This document shows, piece after piece, positions 17,310-26,533 of a stretch of DNA of 49,198 bases. The DNA lies in assembly GCF_026627445.1 (NCBI RefSeq), contig NZ_JAPNLJ010000049.1:1-49198 (forward strand), given 5' to 3'. How positions within the stretch are numbered: the stretch's first letter is position 1; the number at the start of each line of letters is the position of its first letter. This stretch comes from Streptomyces sp. H27-H1 (GTDB taxonomy: Bacteria; Actinomycetota; Actinomycetes; Streptomycetales; Streptomycetaceae). The position numbers and the translations under genes are program-made. Below the pieces are notes generated by a model. The model ran no database searches. It saw only the letters and a list, made by a program, of their open reading frames with translations, and was not told the DNA's origin.

Positions 17310-18214
17310 GCACCGACGCAGGAAAGACTCCGGACGGCTTGGTCATCGTTGACAAGCCGTCCGGTTTCACTTCGCACGACGTGGTCGCCAAGATGCGCGG
17401 GATCGCCAAGACCCGTCGCGTGGGCCACGCCGGCACGCTCGACCCGATGGCGACGGGCGTGCTGGTCCTGGGCGTCGAGAAGGCCACCAAGCTCCTCGGC
17501 CACCTCGCGCTCACGGAGAAGGAGTACCTCGGCACCATCCGGCTGGGTCAGAACACCCTGACGGACGACGCCGAAGGCGAGCTCACCTCGTCGACCGACG
17601 CCACCGGGGTCACCCGGGAGGCCGTGGACGAGGGCATCGCCAAGCTGTCCGGCGCGATCATGCAGGTTCCGTCCAAGGTCAGCGCCATCAAGATCAAGGG
17701 CGTCCGCTCCTACAAGCGCGCCCGTGACGGCGAGGAATTCGAGATCCCGGCCCGGCCGGTGACCGTCTCCTCGTTCCAGCTGTACGACATGCGGGAGGCG
17801 GAGGCCGAGGACGGCACCAAGGTCGTCGACCTCGTCGTCTCCGTGGTCTGCTCCAGTGGTACGTACATCCGCGCGCTCGCTCGGGACCTGGGCGCCGACC
17901 TCGGCGTCGGCGGGCACCTCACGGCGCTGCGGCGCACGCGGGTGGGTCCGTACAAGATCGACCAGGCACGCACGCTCGACCAGCTCCAGGAGGAGCTGAC
18001 CGTCATGCCGATCGGCGACGCGGCGGCTGCCGCCTTCCCGCGCTGGCAGCTGGACACCCGGCGGGCGGCGCTGCTGGCGAACGGCGTGCGGATCGAGATG
18101 CCGGAGGAGTACGAGCCCGGCAAGGCGGTCGCGGTCTACGGGCCGGACGGCCGGCTGCTCGGACTCGTGGAGAGCAAGGGCGGCAAGGCGAAGTCGCTCG
18201 CGGTCTTCGTCTGA
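17306..18214 (+). CDS. truB: tRNA pseudouridine(55) synthase
   Basis: TruB isomerises U55 to pseudouridine in the T-loop of tRNAs. The 302-residue product carries the catalytic motif GHAGTLDPMATGVL with catalytic Asp46, the KPSGFTSHDVV strand near the N-terminus, and SGTYIRALARDLG in the second half. The C-terminal region resembles the actinobacterial TruB extension. The ATG at 17306 overlaps rbfA (ATGA). It closes the rimP-truB translation cluster and is followed by hairpins at 18238-18265 and 18295-18338. Confidence 0.96.
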   Translation: MSTDAGKTPDGLVIVDKPSGFTSHDVVAKMRGIAKTRRVGHAGTLDPMATGVLVLGVEKATKLLGHLALTEKEYLGTIRLGQNTLTDDAEGELTSSTDATGVTREAVDEGIAKLSGAIMQVPSKVSAIKIKGVRSYKRARDGEEFEIPARPVTVSSFQLYDMREAEAEDGTKVVDLVVSVVCSSGTYIRALARDLGADLGVGGHLTALRRTRVGPYKIDQARTLDQLQEELTVMPIGDAAAAAFPRWQLDTRRAALLANGVRIEMPEEYEPGKAVAVYGPDGRLLGLVESKGGKAKSLAVFV

Positions 18215-18237
18215 GGCGGCCGGACTTCGGCTGGGAC

Positions 18238-18265
18238 GGCCGGTCGCCCATCGGGGCGGCCGGCC
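18238..18265 (+). terminator. Terminator after truB
   Basis: GGCCGGTCGCCC (18238-18249) pairs with GGGCGGCCGGCC (18254-18265) with one G-U pair and a 4-nt loop, 24 nt after the truB stop. Confidence 0.7.
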
Positions 18266-18294
18266 TTCGTCGTACGCCCCCGGTCATCGATTGA

Positions 18295-18410
18295 CGTGGA
18301 GCGATGAGCGCACATGGACTGCTGCTCACCGCTCCACGACCCCCCTCGGGTAGGTCTCTATCCACCCGGACCCCTTTATTCACCCGTCCGAGCAGGCGCT
18401 CGGAGTGAAT
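18295..18410 (+). promoter_or_regulatory. Two further inverted repeats upstream of the protease-NTPase gene
   Basis: CGTGGAGCGATGAGC (18295-18309) and GCTCACCGCTCCACG (18324-18338) pair over 15 positions with one G-U. A second, interrupted repeat pairs ATTCAC with GTGAAT (18378-18383, 18405-18410) and CCGAGC with GCTCGG inside it. The first may be another terminator. The second, 102 nt before the start codon, could be an operator or lie in a 5' leader. The 298-nt gap holds no other gene I can support. Confidence 0.4.
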
Positions 18411-18512
18411 GGAGGGAGCGTAAGGGGGCGCTTTCGCCACGCGTGCTTTTCCCGCTGATCTTCACCTGCCTACGGTCGTGGCTACGGGGCGCGTGCGGCG
18501 GGGAGTGGTGCG

Positions 18513-21500
18513 GTGACGGCGGAACTGATCAGGATCTGCGATCTCGCCGGGCGGCCGCGAGGGAGCGGCTTCGTCGCGGACGACCGCGGGACGGTGCTCA
18601 CCAGCCACGAGGCCGTGGCCGGACTGGCCCGGGTGGTCCTGCACGGGCCGGCGCCGGGGGAGCGGACCTGGGTGGCGGGGGCCTCGGACGTGACCGCCCT
18701 GCCGGAGCTGGGGCTGGCGCTCGTACGCAGTGACGGGCTCGGGGCGCGGCCGCTGCCGGTCGCGCCGCGGGGGGTGGTCGATCCCGGGACGTACGTACGG
18801 CTGTCCGCGCGGGGCTGGCGCCAGGCGCGGGTGCTCGGCGCCGCCGAGGCCACGTACACGGCGACGACCGCGTGCCACCTGCTCCCGGCGGCGCTGGAGC
18901 TGGCCATCGGGACCGACGGGCGCGACGCGCTGCGCCTCGACGGCGAGGCGTGCGGTGGCCCCGTGCTGGACGCCGCAACCGGAGCGGTGCTCGCCGTACT
19001 GAGCGCCGCTCTGAAGGCGGAGCACCGCACCGGGGGACTCGCGGTGCCCCTCGCCGCGGCGAGCGCAGCCGATCCCGGCGGGCCGCTCGCCGAACTGCTG
19101 GAACGCAACGCCGCCACCGTGCCGGGCTACGGCGCCGACCTGAACCTCGCCGGAACCCTGCAGCTCACCGGGACCACACTGGGCCCGGCCTTCGCCGCGG
19201 GCGGACCCGAGCCGGTGGACCGCCCGGCCATCGCCGCCGCACTGGACGCCTTCACCGCCGGGAACCGCCCGGTCCTCGCCCTGGTCGGCCGCCCCGGCAC
19301 CGGCCGCACCACGGCCCTCGCCGCCCTGGCGCTCCGCCGCACCCGCGGCCCCCGCCCGGCCCCGACCCTCTGGCTGCGCGGCGCCGACCTGCGGGCCGAG
19401 GACACCTCGCTGGCGGACGCGGTGACGCGGGCACTGACGGAAGCGGCGCGGATCCTGGAGGCACCGGCATACGGACCCGCGCCGGAGCCGGCGTCGGCGC
19501 TGGCCTCGCTCGCGGCTTCGGCCGGGCGGGCCCTCCTCGTCGTCCTCGACGGCCCCGAGGAGATGCCGCCGCGGCTCGCGCAGCGGGCCGGGCCGTGGAC
19601 CGCCGCCACCGCGGCCTGGCTGGAGGCGACCGGGGCCCGGCTGGCCGTGGCCGCCCGTCCCGAACACTGGGAGTCGGCCGGCAGGCTCTACCCGCCGCGG
19701 ATGCTCTGCACCCCGGCCCGGCCCGCCCGGCGGCTGCCGCCCGCGGTCCCGATCGGCGATCTCACCCCGCAGGAGGCGGCTCCGGCCGCAGCCCGGCTGG
19801 GGCTCCCGCCCGATGCCGCCGCGGGAGGCGACGCCCGGCACCCGCTCACGCTGCGGCTGCTCGCGGAGGTCCGCGCGGCCGGGGTCACCGCGGGCCGTCC
19901 GTCCCGTGACGAGGTGTTCGCCGCGTACCTGGACCTGCTGTGCCTGCGCGTGGCCGTCCGGGTGTCCGCCGCGCCCCCGCACCCCGGTGCACCCGAGGGG
20001 GCCGCGGATCCGCGCGGCGCCGGAGGGCAGGACACCGCCGGGGTGTACGGGCCCGGGGTGGGCAGGCTGGCCGCGCGTGTGGCCGGGCGGGTGCACGAGG
20101 CCGCGCGGCGGTGCCTGGGGCCGGGCCAGGGGCAGTTGGACCGGGCCTCCTTCGAGGAGCTCTTCCCCTGGCGGTCGGGCTGGGCTTCCGCGGCGCTCAC
20201 CGAAGGGCTGCTGGTGCCCGCCGGCGAGGGCTACCGTTTCGCCCACGAGGAGCTCTCCGACTGGCTTCAGGCCGCTCACCTGGACCTCCCCGCCGCCCTG
20301 GACACCCTGGGCCGGGACGTTCCCCGGCACCGCATCGGGCCCGTGCTGGAGGCTCTGCGCCTACTGCCCCCCGGGGAACGGGGAGCGGTGCTGGAGCGGC
20401 TCGTGGCCGCCCTCGACGCCGCCGCCGACCCCGAGGCCCGCTGGTGGGCGGCCCGGCTCGTCGGCGAAACCCTCCTGCGCGCCCCCGACGCCACGCCGTA
20501 CCTGCCGGTCCTGCACGCCCTGGCCGTCCACCTGACCAGGCCCGCGCCACAAGCAGGCGACCCGCCCGGGTCAGGGGCGGACGGCCCCGGCCCGGCGGCG
20601 GCCCCGGCAGCCCCTGCGGTCCCGACGCCGGCCGGCTCCGCGGCGTACGCGGGCACCCTGGGGATCCCGGGCCCGGGCACCACCACCGCGTGGGCGGTCC
20701 GGCCCGTCGAGGCCGGCGGGGCAGCGGGAGAGGAAGAAAGGGAGGAAGAAGAAGACGCCGAGGGAGAAGGCGCGCGGGCAGAGGCGGAGGGAGAGTTCGG
20801 GGGATGGTTCTGGACCCGGGTGCGGGTGGCCGAGGAGGAGCGGTTCGAGCTGCTGCGCCGGCTGGTGCCCCATGACCACCGCCATCTCGCCGCCGCCGCC
20901 CGACGGCTGGTCCGGGCGCCGCGGCTGGTGCAGCCGCTGCTCTGCGACTGGCTCCGCGACGAACGGCCGCTGCTCGGGCGGCCCGGGGCCACCGTCGCCA
21001 CCGCCGCGCAGGCACTGCTGCACACCCACCGCAGCCTGGCCGTCGACGATCTCGCCGAGGCGCTCGTCACCGCCGCGCACCCCCGCGCCGACGAACTGCT
21101 CACCGTGCTCGCCGAGGACGAGCCCTCCGCGCTCTGCCGGGCCGTGGACCGCTGGGCCCACGACGAGCGGCCCGGCCGCCGGGTCGCGGCCGCCGCGTAC
21201 GGGCCGCTCACCGCCCCGCACGTGCGCACCCCCGCCGACCGCGAGCTGCTGCGCTACGCCGCGCAGGCCCTCCTCGCCCGCCCCGCGGACTCCTCCCTGC
21301 ACGGCAGCGCCCTCGGGATCCTGCTCCGCGACCCCCACGTACGGGCCCGCTACCTCCCCGAGGCCCTCGCCTGCTTCCGCGACCCCGCGCGCGGGCGGCG
21401 GCTGCCCGCCACCGCGCTGGTCGCCGCCCTGCCCGTGCTGCCCGACCCGGACACGGTGTTCGCCGCCCTGCGGGAGCGGGCCGACGGGGAGGTGGTGCGC

Positions 21501-22124
21501 GCACTGGCCGCGCTGACCACCCCGGGCCTGGCGCGGCGCGCGGCAGACCTCGTACGGGACCACCTCGCGCGGCACCCGCAGGACGCCGCGCACGCCGCCG
21601 AGTTCGTGGACCGGCGCCTCGAACAGGGGCTGGCCTCCGCTCCCGTGCTCCGCCCGCTCGTACTGGACCTGCTGGACTCCGGTCCGCCCTCGGTACGGGC
21701 AGCGCTGGCCGGGGTACTGGCCGCGCCGGGCACGGAGCCCTCGTACACGCTCCGGGGCGAGCTGGCCGGGGTGCTGCTCCGGGGCGAGCTCGACCCGGCG
21801 GTGCTCGACGCCTTCCTCGGCGCGCTGGCGGCGGGCGCGGCCACCGGGGCGCCGGACCGTACCCGGGAGCTGCTGCGGCGCACCGGCCGGCAGCTGCTGC
21901 GGGCACCGGGCGGGCCGGCGGTGTTCGAGCGGCGCACGGTCGAGCTGGCACGGGCCGAACCGGCCTTCGGCGCACTGGTGGCCGGCTGGCTGGAGCGGGC
22001 GCCGCAGGAGGCGGCGGCGCTGCTGGGGCCGAGTGCGCGCCGGACCGTCGAGACCCTCGGTCACAGCGTGTCCGCGTCGGACGACGCCGATGATGGGCAC
22101 CGGCCACCGGCATGGCAGTCTTAG
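18513..22124 (+). CDS. Degenerate trypsin-like domain / STAND-like NTPase / helical-repeat protein
   Basis: 1203 residues in three parts. Residues 1-190 resemble a trypsin-like fold (GSGFVADDRGTVLTSHEAV with His32; LGLALVRSD; GEACGGPVLD). The Ser position is Cys147, and the Asp expected in the DLALL-type element is absent, so peptidase activity is doubtful or of Cys type. Residues 235-560 look like a STAND NTPase: P-loop GRPGTGRTT (259-267) with Arg265 instead of Lys, and a Walker B-like VVLDGPEE (Asp346). An acidic linker lies near 735-765. Residues 770-1190 are alpha-helical repeats of HEAT-like character. GTG at 18513 has GGGGAG 8 nt upstream. Function is unknown; the architecture suggests signalling or sensing. 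It sits alone between truB and ribF. Confidence 0.75.
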   Translation: MTAELIRICDLAGRPRGSGFVADDRGTVLTSHEAVAGLARVVLHGPAPGERTWVAGASDVTALPELGLALVRSDGLGARPLPVAPRGVVDPGTYVRLSARGWRQARVLGAAEATYTATTACHLLPAALELAIGTDGRDALRLDGEACGGPVLDAATGAVLAVLSAALKAEHRTGGLAVPLAAASAADPGGPLAELLERNAATVPGYGADLNLAGTLQLTGTTLGPAFAAGGPEPVDRPAIAAALDAFTAGNRPVLALVGRPGTGRTTALAALALRRTRGPRPAPTLWLRGADLRAEDTSLADAVTRALTEAARILEAPAYGPAPEPASALASLAASAGRALLVVLDGPEEMPPRLAQRAGPWTAATAAWLEATGARLAVAARPEHWESAGRLYPPRMLCTPARPARRLPPAVPIGDLTPQEAAPAAARLGLPPDAAAGGDARHPLTLRLLAEVRAAGVTAGRPSRDEVFAAYLDLLCLRVAVRVSAAPPHPGAPEGAADPRGAGGQDTAGVYGPGVGRLAARVAGRVHEAARRCLGPGQGQLDRASFEELFPWRSGWASAALTEGLLVPAGEGYRFAHEELSDWLQAAHLDLPAALDTLGRDVPRHRIGPVLEALRLLPPGERGAVLERLVAALDAAADPEARWWAARLVGETLLRAPDATPYLPVLHALAVHLTRPAPQAGDPPGSGADGPGPAAAPAAPAVPTPAGSAAYAGTLGIPGPGTTTAWAVRPVEAGGAAGEEEREEEEDAEGEGARAEAEGEFGGWFWTRVRVAEEERFELLRRLVPHDHRHLAAAARRLVRAPRLVQPLLCDWLRDERPLLGRPGATVATAAQALLHTHRSLAVDDLAEALVTAAHPRADELLTVLAEDEPSALCRAVDRWAHDERPGRRVAAAAYGPLTAPHVRTPADRELLRYAAQALLARPADSSLHGSALGILLRDPHVRARYLPEALACFRDPARGRRLPATALVAALPVLPDPDTVFAALRERADGEVVRALAALTTPGLARRAADLVRDHLARHPQDAAHAAEFVDRRLEQGLASAPVLRPLVLDLLDSGPPSVRAALAGVLAAPGTEPSYTLRGELAGVLLRGELDPAVLDAFLGALAAGAATGAPDRTRELLRRTGRQLLRAPGGPAVFERRTVELARAEPAFGALVAGWLERAPQEAAALLGPSARRTVETLGHSVSASDDADDGHRPPAWQS

Positions 22125-22180
22125 ACCTGCAATCGGCAACCAGGACAGGGCCTACAGGGTTCGGGCGAGGAGCGGTCACA

Positions 22181-23149
22181 GTGCAGCGCTGGCGTGGCTT
22201 GGAGGACATCCCCCAGGACTGGGGGCGCGGCGTCGTCACCATCGGCTCCTACGACGGCGTCCACCGGGGTCATCAGCTGATCATCGGACGCGCCGTGGCC
22301 AAGGCGCGCGAGCTCGGCGTCCCCTCCGTCGTCGTCACCTTCAGCCCGCACCCGAGCGAGGTCGTCCGCCCCGGCAGCCACCCGCCGATCCTGGCCCCCT
22401 ACGACCGGCGCGCCGAGCTGATGGCCGGGCTGGGCGTCGACGCGCTGCTGATCCTGCCGTTCACGGCGGAGTTCTCACAGTTGTCCCCGGCCGACTTCAT
22501 CGTGAAGGTGCTCGTCGACAAGCTGCACGCGTGCGCGGTCATCGAGGGCCCGAACTTCCGCTTCGGCCACAAGGCCGCCGGCAACGTGGAGTTCCTGCGG
22601 CAGCTGGGCGCCACCTACGACTACGAGGTCGAGGTCGTGGACCTGGTGGAGCGCGGCGAGGCGGGCGGCGGCGTGCCGTTCTCCTCCACGCTCGCGCGCA
22701 AGCTGGTGTCGCAGGGCGACATGGACGGCGCGGCCGAGATCCTGGGACGCCCGCACCGGGTCGAGGGCGTCGTGGTGCGCGGTGCACAGCGCGGGCGCGA
22801 GCTCGGCTACCCGACGGCGAACGTGGAGACGCAGCCGCACACCGCGATCCCGGCCGACGGGGTGTACGCGGGCTGGCTGACGGCCGACGGCGAGCGGATG
22901 CCGGCGGCGATCTCGGTGGGGACGAACCTGCAGTTCGACGCCACCGAGCGGACCGTGGAGGCGTACGCGATCGACCGGGTCGGCCTGGACCTGTACGGCA
23001 TGCACGTGACCGTCGACTTCCTCGCCTACGTGCGCGGGATGGCGAAGTTCGAGTCGCTGGACGGGCTGTTGGAGGCGATCGCGGACGACGTGAAGCGTGC
23101 GCGGGTGCTGACGGAGTCCTACGACGCGGAAGCCCGCCAGGGCTGCTGA
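22181..23149 (+). CDS. ribF: Bifunctional riboflavin kinase/FAD synthetase
   Basis: RibF makes FMN from riboflavin and FAD from FMN. The product is 322 residues. The N-terminal nucleotidyltransferase domain has GSYDGVHRGHQ (22-32, including the HxGH-type motif) and a later SSTLAR element. The C-terminal riboflavin kinase domain has LGYPTANVE and the VEAYAIDRVGLDLYG stretch. GTG at 22181 is chosen because GAGGAG lies 8 nt upstream and the product starts at the conserved MQRWRGLEDIP; an in-frame ATG at 22112 would overlap the previous gene and add unconserved residues. Confidence 0.93.
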   Translation: MQRWRGLEDIPQDWGRGVVTIGSYDGVHRGHQLIIGRAVAKARELGVPSVVVTFSPHPSEVVRPGSHPPILAPYDRRAELMAGLGVDALLILPFTAEFSQLSPADFIVKVLVDKLHACAVIEGPNFRFGHKAAGNVEFLRQLGATYDYEVEVVDLVERGEAGGGVPFSSTLARKLVSQGDMDGAAEILGRPHRVEGVVVRGAQRGRELGYPTANVETQPHTAIPADGVYAGWLTADGERMPAAISVGTNLQFDATERTVEAYAIDRVGLDLYGMHVTVDFLAYVRGMAKFESLDGLLEAIADDVKRARVLTESYDAEARQGC

Positions 23150-23156
23150 ACGCGGG

Positions 23157-23197
23157 AGGGCCCGTACCGGTCTGGTTTCCAGGTCGGTACGGGCCCT
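23157..23197. terminator. Bidirectional terminator between ribF and the ESX locus
   Basis: AGGGCCCGTACCG (23157-23169) pairs perfectly over 13 bp with CGGTACGGGCCCT (23185-23197). ribF and the EspI-like gene converge on it. Confidence 0.85.
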
Positions 23198-23232
23198 TCG
23201 TGCGTCTGCCGGCTGCGCGGCGCAGCGCGGTG

Positions 23233-25962
23233 TCAGCCGAGGCGCGGGTCGCGCGGGGGCCGGCCGGGCTGCGGGGGCTGCTGCTGCCAGGGCTGCCCGG
23301 GGGTGGGGTAGGGCTGCGGGGGCTGGTTGTACGGCTGGCCGGGCTGGCCCGGCTGGGGGTGCTGCTGCTGCGGCTGGCCCCAGTGGTTCTGCGGCGCCTG
23401 CTGCTGGACGCGGATGAAGTCCTCGGCGACCAGGGCGGAGAGGTTGAAGTACGCCTCGCGCGTTTTGGGCCGCAGCATGTCGAGGTCGACCTCGGCGCCG
23501 GCCGCGAGGTGGTCGTCGAACGGGACCACGACGACACCGCGGCAGCGGGTCTCGAAGTGCCGCACGATGTCCTCGACCTTGATCATCTTGGCGGTCTCGC
23601 GAACCCCGGAGATCACGGTGAGGGAGCGCGAGACGAGGTCGGCGTACCCGTGCGCGGAGAGCCAGTCGAGGGTGGTGCTGGCGCTGCTCGCCCCGTCCAC
23701 GGACGGAGTCGAGATGATGATCAGCTGATCGGCCAGGTCCAGGACCCCGCGCATGGCGGAGTAGAGGAGGCCGGTGCCCGAGTCGGTGAGGATGATCGGG
23801 TACTGGCGGCCGAGCGTCTCGATGACCCGGCGGTAGTCCTCGTCGTTGAAGGCCGTCGAGACGGCGGGGTCCACGTCGTTGGCGATGATCTCCAGGCCGG
23901 AGGGGGCCTGGGAAGTGAACCGCCGGATGTCCATGTACGAGTTCAGGTACGGGATCGCCTGGACCAGGTCCCGGATCGTGGCCCCGGTCTCGCGGCGCAC
24001 GCGGCGGCCGAGGGTGCCGGCGTCGGGGTTCGCGTCGATGGCCAGGATCTTGTCCTGGCGCTCGGTGGCGAGGGTGGCGCCGAGGGCGGTGGTGGTCGTG
24101 GTCTTGCCGACGCCGCCCTTGAGGCTGATGACGGCGATCCGGTAGCAGGACATGACCGGGGTACGGATCAGCTCCAGCTTGCGGCGCCGTTCCGCTTCGG
24201 CCGCCTTGCCGCCGAAGCGGAACAGGCCGCCGCCGGAGGCGTTGTTGCCGCTCTTCGCCTTCTGCTTGCCGCGGAGCAGGCGGTCGGAGGACAGCTCGAC
24301 GGCCGCGGTGTACCCCAGGGGAGCGCCGCCGGAGGGCTGGGGAGCGCCGTAGCGGGGGTCGTGCCCGTGGGGACCCTGCGGCCCTTGAGGCCCCTGCGGC
24401 CCTTGGGGGCCTTGCTGCCACTGGCCGCCGCCGCGCGGGTCGCCGTACTGCTGCACGGGCGGGGAGGGCGGGGGGAATCCGTAACCGGGGTTCGGCTGCT
24501 GGGGCTGCTGCGGCTGCCCCGCGTGCTGGACCTCGTACCCGGAGTCCGGCTGCCGGCTCTGCCCCGCGTGCGGGAACCCGTAGCCGGGGTCCGGCTGCTG
24601 GGGCCGGTTCTGCGCGGGCGGGGGGATGTCGTAGCCGGCCTGGGGATCGGCCGGTGCGGGGAAGTCCGTTGGGCGCTGCGGCAGTTCGGCCCCGGCTGAT
24701 CCCCCGAACGTGTTCGCCGTGCGCGGCGCCGGAATGACCGCCCCCTCGGGGGGAGCCGGCGTACGGACCGTGGCGGGCGGCGTGCCGTCGGCCTGCGCCG
24801 CGTTCGGGTACGGCGGGGTGCCGGCGTACGACGACGCCGATGCCTCCGGGTGCGCGGGCGGGGTGCCGTACTCCGTGCCGGTCGGCGCGGAGGTGTACGG
24901 GTCGCTCGGGGCGCCCCGCTCGACCGGGGGATCGATGGGCCGGGCAGCACCCGGATACGCCGCCGGGGCGGCCGGGTCAGTGCTCTGCGCACCGGCGGGC
25001 GCCGGGGCGTACGGCTCGCCCAAGGGGGCCGGCACGTCCGCGGGAGCGGCCGCGGCCTCGGTACCCGGACCGATCGGGGCCTGCGGGCCCGACGCGTACG
25101 GCGGGTCGGTGGGCGGGGCTGCCTGCGCGGAAACCGGGGGCGGCGCAGCGGCACTGTCGTCGCGGACCGGCGCCGGGGCCTGCGGCGCGGCGGTGCGTGC
25201 GGCGTCGGGGCCCGAGGAGGGCAGCGGCTGGGCGGCGCCCGGGCCGGAGGTACCCGCAGCCGGTGTGTGGGCCGCGGCGGGGGTGTCCGGCGCCGAGGGA
25301 TAGGGCGGGGCGGCGGGGGCCGGAGCCGGTGAGTAGGAGGGGAGCGGGGCGTCCGGAGCCGGGGTGCGGGGCGGCGAGACGGTGTCCGCGGCAGCCGGGT
25401 ACGACGGAACGGGCGCACCCGGGTACGCCGACGGGGCGGCATCCGGGGCCGGGGTGCGGTGCGGGGCGGCGCCGCCCGGGGCCGAGGGGGACTGGGCGGA
25501 TGCGCCTGAGGCCGAGGCGTAGGACTGGGCGGATGCGTCCGGGGCCGGGGGGTAGGACCGGGCGGACGCCTCCGGGGCCGGGGAGTACGGCGGGACGGAG
25601 GGGCCCGCGGCCGGAACGTACGGGGCGGCCGGGGAGTCCGTGGTCAGCGCCGTGGGTGCGTCGGGGGTGCCCGGGTAGGGCAGGGCCGGGGCCGGCGCGT
25701 TCGACTCCGTGCGCGGAGCCGGCGGGGCGATGCGCATCGTCGGCGGGGTCTCCAGGTCCGACGGGGGCCGGTGGGGCTCGAAGCCGCTGCCCTCCGGCAG
25801 GCCCGGGATCGCGGCGGCCGCCGGTGCCGCGCCCTGCGTGTACCAGGCGGGCGGGGTGTAGTCGATGGTGAACTCGCCCGTCAGCTCGGGCTCCGCGTCG
25901 GACTGATCGTCCGTCGGGACGTCCCACGTCCCGCCGCGCCTCTCGTTCCGATCGCCGCTCAC
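23233..25962 (-). CDS. EspI-like MinD/ParA-family ATPase with long Pro/Ala-rich N-terminus
   Basis: A 909-residue protein. The first 550 or so residues are disordered, rich in Pro, Ala, Ser and Tyr, with repeated PAPDAS-type units and a GPQ run. A basic linker follows, then a MinD/ParA-type ATPase domain with the deviant Walker A motif KGGVGKTTTT near 613-622, DANPD, and a switch region LTDSGTGLLYSAM. A Gln/Pro-rich tail of about 60 residues ends it. The domain layout matches mycobacterial EspI, which tunes ESX-1 secretion. GTG at 25962 has AGGAGG 4 nt upstream. Convergent with ribF. Confidence 0.85.
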   Translation of the reverse strand: MSGDRNERRGGTWDVPTDDQSDAEPELTGEFTIDYTPPAWYTQGAAPAAAAIPGLPEGSGFEPHRPPSDLETPPTMRIAPPAPRTESNAPAPALPYPGTPDAPTALTTDSPAAPYVPAAGPSVPPYSPAPEASARSYPPAPDASAQSYASASGASAQSPSAPGGAAPHRTPAPDAAPSAYPGAPVPSYPAAADTVSPPRTPAPDAPLPSYSPAPAPAAPPYPSAPDTPAAAHTPAAGTSGPGAAQPLPSSGPDAARTAAPQAPAPVRDDSAAAPPPVSAQAAPPTDPPYASGPQAPIGPGTEAAAAPADVPAPLGEPYAPAPAGAQSTDPAAPAAYPGAARPIDPPVERGAPSDPYTSAPTGTEYGTPPAHPEASASSYAGTPPYPNAAQADGTPPATVRTPAPPEGAVIPAPRTANTFGGSAGAELPQRPTDFPAPADPQAGYDIPPPAQNRPQQPDPGYGFPHAGQSRQPDSGYEVQHAGQPQQPQQPNPGYGFPPPSPPVQQYGDPRGGGQWQQGPQGPQGPQGPQGPHGHDPRYGAPQPSGGAPLGYTAAVELSSDRLLRGKQKAKSGNNASGGGLFRFGGKAAEAERRRKLELIRTPVMSCYRIAVISLKGGVGKTTTTTALGATLATERQDKILAIDANPDAGTLGRRVRRETGATIRDLVQAIPYLNSYMDIRRFTSQAPSGLEIIANDVDPAVSTAFNDEDYRRVIETLGRQYPIILTDSGTGLLYSAMRGVLDLADQLIIISTPSVDGASSASTTLDWLSAHGYADLVSRSLTVISGVRETAKMIKVEDIVRHFETRCRGVVVVPFDDHLAAGAEVDLDMLRPKTREAYFNLSALVAEDFIRVQQQAPQNHWGQPQQQHPQPGQPGQPYNQPPQPYPTPGQPWQQQPPQPGRPPRDPRLG

Positions 25963-26020
25963 TGGTCCTCCTGGTCTGTCGAACATTGGTCCGGCGTCCC
26001 ACCGCGCCACGCCGACGCCC

Positions 26021-26026
26021 AGCCTA
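26021..26026 (-). promoter_or_regulatory. Possible -10 box for the EspI-like gene
   Basis: On the - strand the sequence reads TAGGCT, a common Streptomyces -10, about 60 nt before the start codon. The -35 region is not a recognisable match, so the call rests on the -10 and position only. Confidence 0.3.
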
Positions 26027-26236
26027 ATCGTGTCCCGCAGCCGGTCTCCGCCCCCGTCAGCCCGTACCCGGGGCGGACCACGGGGCAGGGGGCCGCGTCC
26101 ATCCTGCCCATACGGCCGCGCCCCCGGCCAATCCCCGGCCCCCGGCCCGCCACCCCACAGGCCCGCCCGCCCCGCTCCGGGCCCGCCCGGCTCGCGCTAC
26201 CGCTTCAGGACCGTGAGCACCGGCACGCGCGACCCC

Positions 26237-26260
26237 GATCCGCCGATCCGCCGATCCGCA
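26237..26260. repeat. Three tandem 8-mers
   Basis: GATCCGCC, GATCCGCC and GATCCGCA lie head to tail in the 814-nt spacer (25963-26776). The same spacer holds three copies of TTCCCGGCCCG at 26364, 26408 and 26457 and the GTCA array. I can support no gene there on either strand. Confidence 0.8.
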
Positions 26261-26505
26261 GGCAGGCCCGGCCCGTTCCGGTGTGCCGGATCCCGTGCTG
26301 TCGTTGCCGGTCCGCTCGTTCCGGCCCGACGCTTCCCGGACTGCTGGTTCTCAGCGATCCGGATTCCCGGCCCGGGGGCGGCTGGTCTGCCTGTAAGAGC
26401 CTGTCCGTTCCCGGCCCGCGGGCAGGCCGGTTCCACGTCCGTACAAGCTCTACCCGTTCCCGGCCCGTCCATGACGCCCACCGGTGTCCCGGATCGCCTG
26501 ACCCG

Positions 26506-26533
26506 GTCAGTCAGTCAGTCAGTCAGTCAGTCA
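26506..26533. repeat. GTCA tetranucleotide array, seven units
   Basis: Seven uninterrupted GTCA units run from 26506 to 26533, followed by GCCG-GTCA-GCCG-GTCC, which looks like decayed units. A simple tetranucleotide array of this length is uncommon in such GC-rich DNA. It is noncoding as far as I can tell. Confidence 0.95.

Noticed and set aside
22112..22180. Longer ribF start at ATG 22112
   Set aside because: It overlaps the preceding gene by 13 nt and adds residues unlike the family; GTG 22181 has a good RBS and the conserved N-terminus.
26237..26533. Possible CRISPR array in the spacer repeats
   Set aside because: Units are 4, 8 and 11 nt with no unique spacers of constant length, and no cas genes are in the window.
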